From assembly GCF_018771565.1 (NCBI RefSeq), contig NZ_CP076326.1:930001-994000 (forward strand): a stretch of DNA of 64,000 nucleotides. Reading direction: 5' to 3'. The notes under the pieces were generated by a model. It saw only the letters and a program-made list of their open reading frames with translations. It was not told the DNA's origin and did not search any database. The position numbers and the translations under genes were made by a program. This stretch comes from Thermoflexus hugenholtzii. Lineage in GTDB: Bacteria; Chloroflexota; Anaerolineae; Thermoflexales; Thermoflexaceae. Shown here piece after piece: positions 43,956 to 51,516 of this stretch. Each line of letters begins with the position of its first letter. Position 1 is the stretch's first letter.

Positions 43956-45449
43956 TCACGGCCCGGTGGTGAGCAGGGCCTCGAACTCGGCGGCCGCATC
44001 CCGCAGGCGTCCTTTCCCCTGCAGGCTGAAATCGGCCCACTGGGGATCCCAGTCCAGAAACCAGCAGAAGGCCTCCACCTGGGGCTCCCCCGCGACCACA
44101 GACCATGCCGCCGTCAACCATCCCCGCGGGTAGTTGTGCGCCGGGGGAACGCCTTCATCCGGTGTGTAGGTGTTGGACGATGTGATGTAAACAGGCCGCC
44201 CGCGGGTCGAGGGATATGCGTTGATGATCTCCAGCCAGTCATACAGCGCCCGGAATCCGACCCGCGCCCCCATGGCGTCCCGAAGGTCCAGACGCGGCTC
44301 CTCTGCCTCCGGATAGCCCGCGGCGCGGGCCGCCTCCGGCCGTCCCGGCACGTGGAGCGCGAAACCGTCCGGGCCAGGGTTCCACTGCCCCATCGCCGCC
44401 CTCGCCCGTGCGGCCTCATCGATGAAGGCCACCAGGGTGTTGAAATAGTTCAGCCAGGGGACGTCCACCCGGCTCCGCCGCTCGCCATCCTGATCCCGAA
44501 CATAGGGCCGCACTGGCCCCACCAGGAGGCGCGCCCGGGGATTTGCCGCCCGGAGGACCGCGGCCGCGTTGTCGATGCGGGTGGGCGATTCGCCGTAGCC
44601 GTTGAAGACCCGAGCATACCAGGCCGGGGAGATCGGGCGATCCGGGCTCAGGCGGTTGCTCAGGGCCTCGTTGGGGCCGCTCCCCAGAAAATAGGCGTAG
44701 ACCCCTTGAAGCCGTTCGTCCCGGCCCAGGCGCTCCAGATAGCGCAGATAGCGCGCCAGCCCTTCCAGATCCCCGGGAGGGGGAAGGGTTTGTCCCCGGT
44801 CGTAATCCACTCGCACCAGGACCCGCAGGCCGTGTCGCTGATCCCGCGCCACCCGGGCGGCCAGGGCATCAATCCCCCAATCGGGATCTTCCGCCCGCTG
44901 CGCATAGGTCAGCTCCACCGCCCACCCGGCGCGCCCTTTCCAGTCCCGCTCGGGATGGGGGAAGACCAGTCCCAGTTTGGTGGGCAGGGGAGGAGATGCC
45001 GGGGTGGGCTCCAGATCGCCCAGCGCCAGGCGCCCCCGCAGTCGGCATCCTTCGTGGCAGTCTCGATAAAAGGCGAGCTCCACCGCTTCCGCCGGCATCC
45101 GGAACCGCCAGCGCCAGCGCCAGATCCCGGATGCCGGCATCGCTTCGATCTGCTCCAGGGCCGCCGGCTCGCCGTTCACGGTGAGCAGGATGTAACCCCA
45201 CGGGATGCGATCGATCACCTCCACCCGGACCACATCGTCGGGGCGCGGGGAGGGAGGGTAAACGGAGAAGCGAGGCCAGGGCGCGTCGGAGGCCGGGCCC
45301 AGGCGGAGGATCACCTGGCCGGAAGGGGCCACGATCCCCAGGGCCAGCAGCAGGCCGAGCAGGAGCACGGCTCCTCCCAGGCGGCGAAGAGAAGGCGCCC
45401 ACTTCGTTCTCAGACCGCTTTCGTTGCGGGCAGGACGAAGCGAACGCAT
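43956..45449 (-). CDS. Exported protein with probable glycosidase-like TIM-barrel domain
   Basis: This 497-residue protein has an N-terminal membrane/signal segment (AVLLLGLLLALGIVAPSGQVIL), a beta-sandwich-like region (FSVYPPSPRPDDVVRVEVIDR) to ~residue 150, then a segment WAVELTYAQRAEDPDWGIDALAARVARD...LRVLVRVDYDRGQ. The latter looks like the first strands of a glycoside hydrolase barrel, with YFLGSGPNE at the position of an acid/base Asn-Glu pair. Activity is unproven. ATG 45449 lies inside the end of the kinase gene (40-nt overlap), so the two are co-translated. Confidence 0.75.
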   Translation of the reverse strand: MRSLRPARNESGLRTKWAPSLRRLGGAVLLLGLLLALGIVAPSGQVILRLGPASDAPWPRFSVYPPSPRPDDVVRVEVIDRIPWGYILLTVNGEPAALEQIEAMPASGIWRWRWRFRMPAEAVELAFYRDCHEGCRLRGRLALGDLEPTPASPPLPTKLGLVFPHPERDWKGRAGWAVELTYAQRAEDPDWGIDALAARVARDQRHGLRVLVRVDYDRGQTLPPPGDLEGLARYLRYLERLGRDERLQGVYAYFLGSGPNEALSNRLSPDRPISPAWYARVFNGYGESPTRIDNAAAVLRAANPRARLLVGPVRPYVRDQDGERRSRVDVPWLNYFNTLVAFIDEAARARAAMGQWNPGPDGFALHVPGRPEAARAAGYPEAEEPRLDLRDAMGARVGFRALYDWLEIINAYPSTRGRPVYITSSNTYTPDEGVPPAHNYPRGWLTAAWSVVAGEPQVEAFCWFLDWDPQWADFSLQGKGRLRDAAAEFEALLTTGP

Positions 45450-46489
45450 GTCCCGGTCTCTCCTTCCGTCCGGCTCTCGATCTCCAGATGGGCCTGGTGA
45501 TGGCGCAGGATCTCGGCCACGATGGCCAGTCCCAGCCCGGCCCCTGTCGCCTCCGGGGCCTCCCCGCGATAGAACGGCTCGGTGATGTAGGGAAGATGCT
45601 CCGGGGGGATCCCGGGACCGGTGTCGATCACCTCGCACTGCACCCCTTCGGGGACGGGTCGGAGGATCACCGCGATGCGATCTCCGGGGCGGCTGTAGCG
45701 GATGGCGTTATCCAGCAGATTCAGGAAAACCTGCTTCAAGCGATCCGCATCCCCCCAGACTTCGGGCAACTCTTCTTCAATCTCCAGGCTCAGAGATTGC
45801 TGGCGGGCCTGGGCCTCGGGGAGCTTCTCCGCCACGGCCGCTTCGGCCACCGCGGCGATGGAGAGGGGGCGGAGAGCCAGGGGTTCCCCGCTGCTCAGCT
45901 GACCCAGGTCCAGGACGGCGTGGACCATCCGGATCATCCGGCGGGTCTCTTCCTCGAGGATGCGAAGGGACTGGGATCGGATTTCCGGAGCGACGGCTGG
46001 GAGCTGGAGGACCTGCAGGTGGGTGAGCAGGGTGGCCAGAGGCGTGCGGAGCTCATGGGCCAGCCCGGCCAGGAGCCGCCGCATCGACTGAAATCCGGAA
46101 TAGGCCCCCCGGTCTTCTATTACAAACAGCCACGCGCCGGACGGTTCCGGCACCACCCACCAGCGCAGAGCGCGCTCCCCGGCCAGGGAGACCAGGCGGG
46201 ATCGGCCGACTCCCGTGGCCCGCGCGGCTTGAAGGTCCTCCTCCAGCAAAGCGCGCCAGCCGGCTTCGGGGAGCCTCCCCTGGGGGGCGTTCAGCCCCAG
46301 GATCTGCCGGGCGGCCGGGTTGGCCTCCGTGTAGCGGAGATCCGGGCTCAATCGGAGGACGCCCAGAGGGGCAGGATCCAGGGGAAAGCGAAATCCGGAG
46401 CGGCGGGCGTGCCATCGGCCGAGGAAGAAGACTGCGGCAGTATAGAGGGCCAGGAACACAACCACCCAGCGGAGCTCGACGGCCCACAT
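45410..46489 (-). CDS. Orphan sensor histidine kinase with PAS domain
   Basis: This 359-residue kinase has one N-terminal membrane segment (VVVFLALYTAAVFFLG) and a PAS-like domain (~40-130). The HisKA helix carries LAHELRTPL (His145), and the ATPase domain has the N box QVFLNLLDNAIRYS, G1 VIDTGPGIPPEHL and G2 TGAGLGLAIV. No response regulator is adjacent; the nearest is the NarL-type protein at 36532, which normally pairs with HisKA_3 kinases, so they may not be partners. The upstream neighbour is cvpA, the downstream one an exported barrel protein. Confidence 0.92.
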   Translation of the reverse strand: MWAVELRWVVVFLALYTAAVFFLGRWHARRSGFRFPLDPAPLGVLRLSPDLRYTEANPAARQILGLNAPQGRLPEAGWRALLEEDLQAARATGVGRSRLVSLAGERALRWWVVPEPSGAWLFVIEDRGAYSGFQSMRRLLAGLAHELRTPLATLLTHLQVLQLPAVAPEIRSQSLRILEEETRRMIRMVHAVLDLGQLSSGEPLALRPLSIAAVAEAAVAEKLPEAQARQQSLSLEIEEELPEVWGDADRLKQVFLNLLDNAIRYSRPGDRIAVILRPVPEGVQCEVIDTGPGIPPEHLPYITEPFYRGEAPEATGAGLGLAIVAEILRHHQAHLEIESRTEGETGTCVRFVLPATKAV

Positions 46490-46519
46490 CGCTCCTCCAG
46501 ATCCCCTCCGGCTTCTCCT

Positions 46520-47062
46520 TCAAGGCCATCCCGTCAGGATCGCCGGCAGCGGGTTCATGGCCAGCCGGAGCGGGGCGATGGCGTAGGTCTTAAACAGCGT
46601 CGCCAGGATCGGCAGCGTGCTGGAAGCCTCGAAGTCCCCCCGCAGGGCAGCCGCGATCGGGGCCAGCCGCCAGGTCCACGGCACCGTCAGGCTGTAAAAG
46701 ATCATCGTCAGGACCGCCCCCACGAAGACCAGCCACCAGATGACCCCCAGCACGCCTCCCAGGATGGGATCCAGAAACCCCAGGAAGAGGATCCGCGTCG
46801 CCCGGTAGGAGATGAAGCTTACGATCTCCAGGAGGATGTAGGGGATCAGGAAGAGGACAATGTAAAAGAAAATGGCGGTCTCGACGGTGACCACTCCCAC
46901 GGCGCGCGCGAAGGCGCCCACCAGCGCTGCCTGAAGGCTCACGGCGAACAGAAGCGAGAAGTAGACGAAAGCCAGGCTGAGGGCCTGCTTGATCAGCCCT
47001 CTATGCCCTCCCATGTAACCGCTGGCCAGCGCGCCCAGCACCAGCACCACATCGAACACCAT
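46520..47062 (-). CDS. CvpA family membrane protein
   Basis: This 180-residue protein with four hydrophobic helices begins MVFDVVLVLGALASGYMGGHRGLIKQAL, the CvpA pattern. CvpA proteins are linked to colicin V export, bile/envelope stress and biofilm formation, but the mechanism is unknown. ATG 47062 has an aaggagg site; a 21-residue longer frame is less likely. It is probably the first gene of a unit with the kinase and the exported barrel protein. Confidence 0.85.
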   Translation of the reverse strand: MVFDVVLVLGALASGYMGGHRGLIKQALSLAFVYFSLLFAVSLQAALVGAFARAVGVVTVETAIFFYIVLFLIPYILLEIVSFISYRATRILFLGFLDPILGGVLGVIWWLVFVGAVLTMIFYSLTVPWTWRLAPIAAALRGDFEASSTLPILATLFKTYAIAPLRLAMNPLPAILTGWP

Positions 47063-47193
47063 GGGCCGCCTCCTTTCAAAAGCGGGACACGCTCCCTTCG
47101 GGTTTCGTATCCTGCGGATCCGCAATGTCGAAAGATCGCCTCTATTATAGAAGGAGATGACGTCGAAGGAGATCCGCCACGAGGAGGATGGTC

Positions 47194-48927
47194 ATGGGCC
47201 GGCGGGCGCTTGGGTGGCTTTCCCTCATCCTGATCCTGAGCCTGATAGGCTGGGGCAGCGTTCGGTTGGCGTTGTTCTCCTGGAACAGCGTGGTGGCGTA
47301 TCGAAGCCCCTACCTCGCGGCGGACCTTCCCGCGCCGCCCTCCACGCCACCCCTGACCGAACGGGTGGTCCTGGTGGTCATCGATGGCCTGCGCCAGGAC
47401 ACGGCGGCCGCGGCCATGCCGACCCTGAACCGGCTGGCCGCGCGGGGGGCTCGCTACATCGTCCGGACCGGCGAGCCCTCCCTCTCGTATCCGGGGTGGA
47501 CGGTCATCGGCAGCGGGGCCTGGCAGGGACTCAGCGGGGTCACCACGAACTGGTTCCAGGGCCCGGTCCCGGTGGACTCCATCTTCCGGGAGGCTCACGG
47601 GGCGGGCCTTCGGGTGGTGGGGGCCGGCACGGGTGGATGGAAGGAGCTCTTCGGCCCCTGGTTCGATCGCCTGGAGGTGCCCGATGTGCCCCTGGATCGC
47701 CCCGAGGAGGTCGATCGCCTGGATGAAGCGCTCCTGGCCCGCGGGCTGGACCTGCTGCGGGACCCGCAAGCCCGTCTGGTCCTCATCTACTTCGCCGGAC
47801 CGGACGAATACGGCCACGCCTTCGGGGGCGCTTCCCCCGCCTACCGGGAGATGGTCCGGCGGACGGATGAGCGGCTGGCCCGGGTGGCGGCGGCGATGGA
47901 CCTGAGCCGCGAGACCCTGATCGTGACCACCGATCACGGCCATATCGACACGGGCGGCCACGGCGGCTGGGAGCCCATCGTCAAAGAGGTGCCCCTGGTG
48001 ATGGTCGGGAAAGGGATCCAGGCGGGCGTGGAAGGGCAGGGGACCCAGGCGGACATCGCGCCCACGGTGGCGGCCCTGCTGGGCGTTCCGATCCCGACGC
48101 ATGCGATGGGGCGTCCGCTGCTGGAAGCGCTGGAAGGGCCTTCAGAAGCCCTGGACGCCATCGCTCGGGCCTCCGCGGGACAGCGGGCCGCCCTGATCCA
48201 TCGGGTGGAGGCGGTCCTGGGACGGCCGCCGACCTCCTTCCCGGAGGTGGTCGCGGCGGCGGATCTCCGCGCTTTCGATGAGGCGGCGGCCCGGGCGCTG
48301 GCTCAGGCGTATGGGGAGCAGTTGGCGCGAGATCGCCTGAGGCGGGCTCCCGTGGCCCTCCTCGGCCTGGCGCTGATCGCCATCGGGGCGGTCCTTCTGT
48401 TCCGACCGCCCCATCGCGCCGGGATCCTAACAGGGGCGCTGCTCTTCCTGGGGATCGTGTGGGGGCTCTACTTCGGGCGCGGATACCGATGGTCCCTCTC
48501 GGTGTTCAACACCGAGGCCCAGATCGAGGCCTTCTTCATGGCCCGGGTGCTGGATGCCCTGCTGGGCCTGATGGCGGTGGCGTTGCTTCTTGGGATCTGG
48601 AAAGGACGTCGCTGGGGGGAGGCCTGGGAAGGGATCCTGCGGGCGTATGGGGGGATCGCCCTGCTCTTCGCCTTCCAGGTGTTGCTCTTCTACTGGGCGT
48701 ATGGGGTTTCCTTCCCCTGGGGCCTTCCGGACCTGGGGTGGGGGTTCAAGTATTACCTGGATCTGCTGACCCTGAGCGCCTTCTATCTGAGCCTGCCCGG
48801 CCTCCCGGATCCGGCGGGCGTGCCGATGGCCCTGGTGGGCCCGGCCCTGGGGGCCAGCATCGGCCGCGCGGGGCGCTGGCTCCGGGAGGCCCTGGTCCAT
48901 CGGGGGCCGCGCGAGCAGGCCCCTTGA
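47194..48927 (+). CDS. Membrane-anchored alkaline-phosphatase-fold phosphodiesterase/transferase
   Basis: This 577-residue protein has an N-terminal anchor (LGWLSLILILSLIGWGSVRLAL), a type I phosphodiesterase/PEtN-transferase-like domain and a C-terminal block of about six helices. Metal ligands are visible in VVLVVIDGLRQD, TTDHGHIDTGGHGG and the TQADIAPTVAALLG segment; the Ser/Thr nucleophile region is PSLSYPGWTVIGSG. The layout resembles GPI-ethanolamine-phosphate transferase-like proteins that modify surface glycolipids. ATG 47188 abuts the gaggagg site, so ATG 47194 (6-nt spacing) is the better start. Confidence 0.86.
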   Translation: MGRRALGWLSLILILSLIGWGSVRLALFSWNSVVAYRSPYLAADLPAPPSTPPLTERVVLVVIDGLRQDTAAAAMPTLNRLAARGARYIVRTGEPSLSYPGWTVIGSGAWQGLSGVTTNWFQGPVPVDSIFREAHGAGLRVVGAGTGGWKELFGPWFDRLEVPDVPLDRPEEVDRLDEALLARGLDLLRDPQARLVLIYFAGPDEYGHAFGGASPAYREMVRRTDERLARVAAAMDLSRETLIVTTDHGHIDTGGHGGWEPIVKEVPLVMVGKGIQAGVEGQGTQADIAPTVAALLGVPIPTHAMGRPLLEALEGPSEALDAIARASAGQRAALIHRVEAVLGRPPTSFPEVVAAADLRAFDEAAARALAQAYGEQLARDRLRRAPVALLGLALIAIGAVLLFRPPHRAGILTGALLFLGIVWGLYFGRGYRWSLSVFNTEAQIEAFFMARVLDALLGLMAVALLLGIWKGRRWGEAWEGILRAYGGIALLFAFQVLLFYWAYGVSFPWGLPDLGWGFKYYLDLLTLSAFYLSLPGLPDPAGVPMALVGPALGASIGRAGRWLREALVHRGPREQAP

Positions 48928-48959
48928 GAGCGTCTCTGAGGGAACCGCATCGCTCGCCT

Positions 48960-48990
48960 GGGGTGGCCCCTCCGCCACCCCGGGTTTTTT
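48960..48990 (+). terminator. Strong intrinsic terminator
   Basis: GGGGTGGC (48960-48967) pairs with GCCACCCC (48974-48981) across a six-base loop, followed by GGGTTTTTT. It ends transcription of the phosphatase-fold gene. Confidence 0.88.
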
Positions 48991-49059
48991 GTCATTTAGA
49001 TTTAGACTCCGCCTCGTCTTTTGGTCAGATAGACCTTACGAATGTCAGAATTTCTGATA

Positions 49060-49088
49060 TTGACACTGATTGGAAATCGGATTAAAGT
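49060..49088 (+). promoter_or_regulatory. Possible promoter for the CHRD gene
   Basis: A perfect -35 TTGACA (49060-49065) is followed by a weak -10-like TTAAAG at 49082-49087 (16-nt spacing) in an AT-rich leader. Just upstream are short inverted repeats, GGTCAGATAGACC and TCAGAATTTCTGA, that could bind a regulator. Confidence 0.4.
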
Positions 49089-49142
49089 TAGAACTAAATT
49101 AGACCCAGCGATCGGCCTTCCGAAACGGGAAAGGAGGGTGCC

Positions 49143-49715
49143 ATGGGACGTCTATGGCGGCGATGGGTGGGGATCCTGCTGGTTCTCGGGATCCTGGGGA
49201 TGGCTTCGGTTTCCTCCTCCCGGGCGATGGCTTCCGGAGGGCGGGAAGCCTTCCCGGGGAATTTCGTCGCCGTTCTCTCCGGGGGCGAGGAGGTCCCGCC
49301 GGTGCCGACCCGGGCGCGAGGCGTGGCCCTGTTTGAGGTCGCGCCGGATGGATCGGCGATCCACTACAAGCTGATCGTCGCCAACATCCACAACGTGTTC
49401 ATGGCCCACATCCACCTGGGCGCGCGCGGGGTGAACGGTCCAATCGTGGTTTTCCTGTTCGGCCCTGTGTCGCCGGGCGGGGGCCGTTTCGACGGCGTGC
49501 TGGCGGAGGGGACGATCACCGCAGCTCACCTGACGGGTCCGCTGGCCGGGAAATCCCTTCATGACTTGCTCGAGGCGATGGCCAGCGGCAACGCCTATGT
49601 GAACGTGCATACGGACGATGGCGTAGCGCCGAAGAACACAGGGCCTGGGGATATGGCCACCGGAGAGATCCGGGGGCAGATCGATCATCGGGTCTTTCCA
49701 GCGTTCCGTCCTTAG
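49143..49715 (+). CDS. Secreted CHRD-domain protein
   Basis: This 190-residue protein has a signal peptide (WVGILLVLGILGMASVSSSRAMA) and a single CHRD domain: FVAVLSGGEEVPPVPTRARGVALFEV, IHYKLIVANIHNVFMAHIHLG, and the terminal GEIRGQI. CHRD domains occur in chordin and in many bacterial extracytoplasmic proteins of unknown function; the HIH pair may bind metal. An aaggaggg site precedes the ATG. It opens a run of secreted proteins. Confidence 0.92.
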   Translation: MGRLWRRWVGILLVLGILGMASVSSSRAMASGGREAFPGNFVAVLSGGEEVPPVPTRARGVALFEVAPDGSAIHYKLIVANIHNVFMAHIHLGARGVNGPIVVFLFGPVSPGGGRFDGVLAEGTITAAHLTGPLAGKSLHDLLEAMASGNAYVNVHTDDGVAPKNTGPGDMATGEIRGQIDHRVFPAFRP

Positions 49716-49803
49716 TCGCCTCGCTCCGGTGGGCCAACCGGATCGCTGGGATCTTTCCTCATCGATCCTGCGTGGAAGCACCTCCCCTGAGAGGAACCTC
49801 AAC

Positions 49804-49834
49804 GGTGGGGCGGACCTTGGGGATCCGCCCCACC
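49804..49834 (+). terminator. 11-bp GC hairpin after the CHRD gene
   Basis: GGTGGGGCGGA (49804-49814) pairs perfectly with TCCGCCCCACC (49824-49834) around a 9-nt loop. No T-run follows, so it is a likely but weak terminator. Confidence 0.5.
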
Positions 49835-49897
49835 GGCGACTCCCAGGCGCTGCAGCGCTTCGGTTTTCGTGAATCCCGCATGAAGTCGCGTCAGTAA

Positions 49898-49962
49898 GGT
49901 TAAAATAAATTAACCATTTTTGACCGTTTTCGAACCCATGAGTTGCGAGATCGAGATATAAT
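49898..49962 (+). promoter_or_regulatory. Inverted-repeat operator and -10 box ahead of the small-peptide operon
   Basis: The AT-rich gap contains GGTTAA-N6-TTAACC (49898-49915), a good dimer-binding site, and a perfect TATAAT at 49957-49962, 57 nt before the ATG at 50019. No -35 lies at the right distance, which would fit an activated promoter. Confidence 0.5.
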
Positions 49963-50018
49963 TGGGCTGCGAAGGGCGCGATGGCAGGATCCCCGAATCC
50001 TGTGATAAGGAGGGACCC

Positions 50019-50159
50019 ATGGTCCTCCGTCGCTGGATGGGTGCGGGCCTGATGGCCCTGCTGCTGGCCCTGAGTTTCAGCCCCCGCTCGAGCGCTGCGC
50101 CCGTTGTGCCCCCTCGGAAAGGACCGCCGCTTTTGAGCCCTCTCTTCTTGAGGAGGTGA
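50019..50159 (+). CDS. 46-residue secreted peptide
   Basis: MVLRRWMGAGLMALLLALSF is a complete signal peptide, cleaved probably after SSAA, leaving a mature peptide of only about 20 residues rich in Pro, Leu and Arg and ending FLRR. The ATG follows an aaggaggg ribosome site and the TGA is 3 nt before the GYD gene start, so it is properly organised for translation. It could be a secreted peptide or a leader for the next gene. No family recognised; too short for routine gene finders. Confidence 0.6.
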   Translation: MVLRRWMGAGLMALLLALSFSPRSSAAPVVPPRKGPPLLSPLFLRR

Positions 50160-50162
50160 GCG

Positions 50163-50453
50163 ATGCCCCTTTATGCCATTCTCACGCGGCTCTCGCCGGA
50201 AGCCCTCGCCCGCCCGGGGGCGATCCAGGAGCTGGGGGCGAAGGTGAGCGAGGCCCTCCAGGCTCAGGTCCCGGAGGCCCGATGGGTGGCCAGCTACGCC
50301 GTCCTCGGGCCGTGCGATTACCTGGACATCATCGAGGCGCCCAACGAGGAGGTGGCGGCCCGGGCCAGCGCGGTGATCCGCACCCTGGGCCACGCCACCA
50401 CCGAGACCTGGGTGCTGATCCCCTGGGAGCGCTTCAAGGCCATCGCCCCATAA
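50163..50453 (+). CDS. GYD-domain protein
   Basis: This 96-residue ferredoxin-like-fold protein matches the GYD family: MPLYAILTRLSPEALARPGAI, VASYAVLGPCDYLDIIEAPNEE, and the HATTETWVLIPWERF end. Function is unknown; members are often soluble stand-alone domains. The gaggaggtgagcg site lies across the end of the preceding small peptide. Right after it, a 9-bp hairpin (tcgcggcgg / ccgccgcga, 50468-50488, 3-nt loop) separates it from the protease gene. Confidence 0.9.
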   Translation: MPLYAILTRLSPEALARPGAIQELGAKVSEALQAQVPEARWVASYAVLGPCDYLDIIEAPNEEVAARASAVIRTLGHATTETWVLIPWERFKAIAP

Positions 50454-50547
50454 GAGGCAGGGAAGCGTCGCGGCGGAGCCCGCCGCGAAGGACCGTTCGA
50501 CTTCAGTCCATGCCTGCCGTTCCCAAACCCTGTGGGAGGAGGTTCCC

Positions 50548-51438
50548 ATGCGGTTCCGGATCCTGTTGATCCTAACGCTGATCCTGGGGATGGTGGGGCT
50601 GCTCCGCGCGGCCCCCGTTGCGGCTGTGCAATACGGCCAGCCGGATGGATACGGTCACCCCTACGTGGGCCTCGTGGTCTTCTATGATGAACACAAGGTT
50701 CCCCTCTGGCGCTGCACCGGGGCCCTGGTCTCGCCCACGGTGCTGCTGACGGCCGGCCATTGCACCGGCTCCGACCCCGAGCTCGGCTTCGCCCCCTCCT
50801 ACGCCCAGGTCTGGTTCGATCCGGGGCCGATCGCACGGGACCCTGCCTGGAAGCCTGGGATGTCCTGTGAGGGGGGCTCTTTCACCGGCTATCCATGCGC
50901 CGGCGGCTTCTGGGGGACCCCCCATGCCCACCCGGGGTGGACCGGTTATCTGACCATCCCGAACACCCATGACATCGGGGTGGTGACGTTCGATGAGTCC
51001 CTCCCGGCGGAGGCGACGCGGGGACAATACGGCCACATCGCTCCCCAGGGCTACCTGGACGGCCTGGCCACCCGGCGGGGGCTGCAGGATGTGCAGTTCA
51101 CCGTGGTGGGCTACGGCCTGCAGCTGGTGAAGCCGGTGTACCTCGGGGAGCGCACCCGCTATGTGGGGACGGTGAGCCTGGTCAACCTCCGCAGCGCCCT
51201 CACCGATGGCTACAACCTCCACTACTCCAACAGCCCGGGGAAGGGCGTGGGGCCGGGCGGCACCTGCTTCGGCGACTCCGGCGGGCCGGTGCTCCACCGC
51301 GCGGAGGATGGGAAGGAGGTGATCGTCGGGGTCAACTCCTTCGTCCTCAACGCCAACTGCAAGGGCGCCGCCTTCGCTTATCGGACGGATATCCGGGATT
51401 CCCTTGAGTTTCTGGCAGGGTTCTGGGACACACCGTGA
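50548..51438 (+). CDS. Secreted trypsin-like serine protease
   Basis: This 296-residue S1-family protease has a signal peptide (ILLILTLILGMVGLLRAAPVAA). The triad is visible: His71 in LLTAGHC, Asp142 in NTHDIGVVTF and Ser244 in CFGDSGGPV. Cys pairs (Cys56/Cys72 around the His loop, Cys240 with a later Cys) fit the fold. No zymogen propeptide beyond the signal is obvious. A gggaggagg site precedes the ATG. It may process neighbours exported from the same region, but that is only proximity. Confidence 0.93.
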   Translation: MRFRILLILTLILGMVGLLRAAPVAAVQYGQPDGYGHPYVGLVVFYDEHKVPLWRCTGALVSPTVLLTAGHCTGSDPELGFAPSYAQVWFDPGPIARDPAWKPGMSCEGGSFTGYPCAGGFWGTPHAHPGWTGYLTIPNTHDIGVVTFDESLPAEATRGQYGHIAPQGYLDGLATRRGLQDVQFTVVGYGLQLVKPVYLGERTRYVGTVSLVNLRSALTDGYNLHYSNSPGKGVGPGGTCFGDSGGPVLHRAEDGKEVIVGVNSFVLNANCKGAAFAYRTDIRDSLEFLAGFWDTP

Positions 51439-51461
51439 GGGCGATCCCCTTGCGGGTCCTT

Positions 51462-51489
51462 GGGGTGGCGGCCGCGCGGCCGCCACCCC
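51462..51489. terminator. 28-bp perfect GC palindrome
   Basis: GGGGTGGCGGCCGC at 51462-51475 is followed immediately by its exact reverse complement (51476-51489). It lies between the protease stop and the next ATG. In RNA it forms a strong hairpin; without a T-run it may be a stabiliser or weak terminator. Confidence 0.5.
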
Positions 51490-51516
51490 GTCCTCTCCTC
51501 CGATAAGGGGGTTGAG

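Noticed and set aside
43780-44133. Plus-strand frame starting at TTG after the low-GC genes
   Set aside because: The first ~30 residues are hydrophobic, but there is no convincing start and the rest overlaps the real minus-strand gene and looks like shadow.
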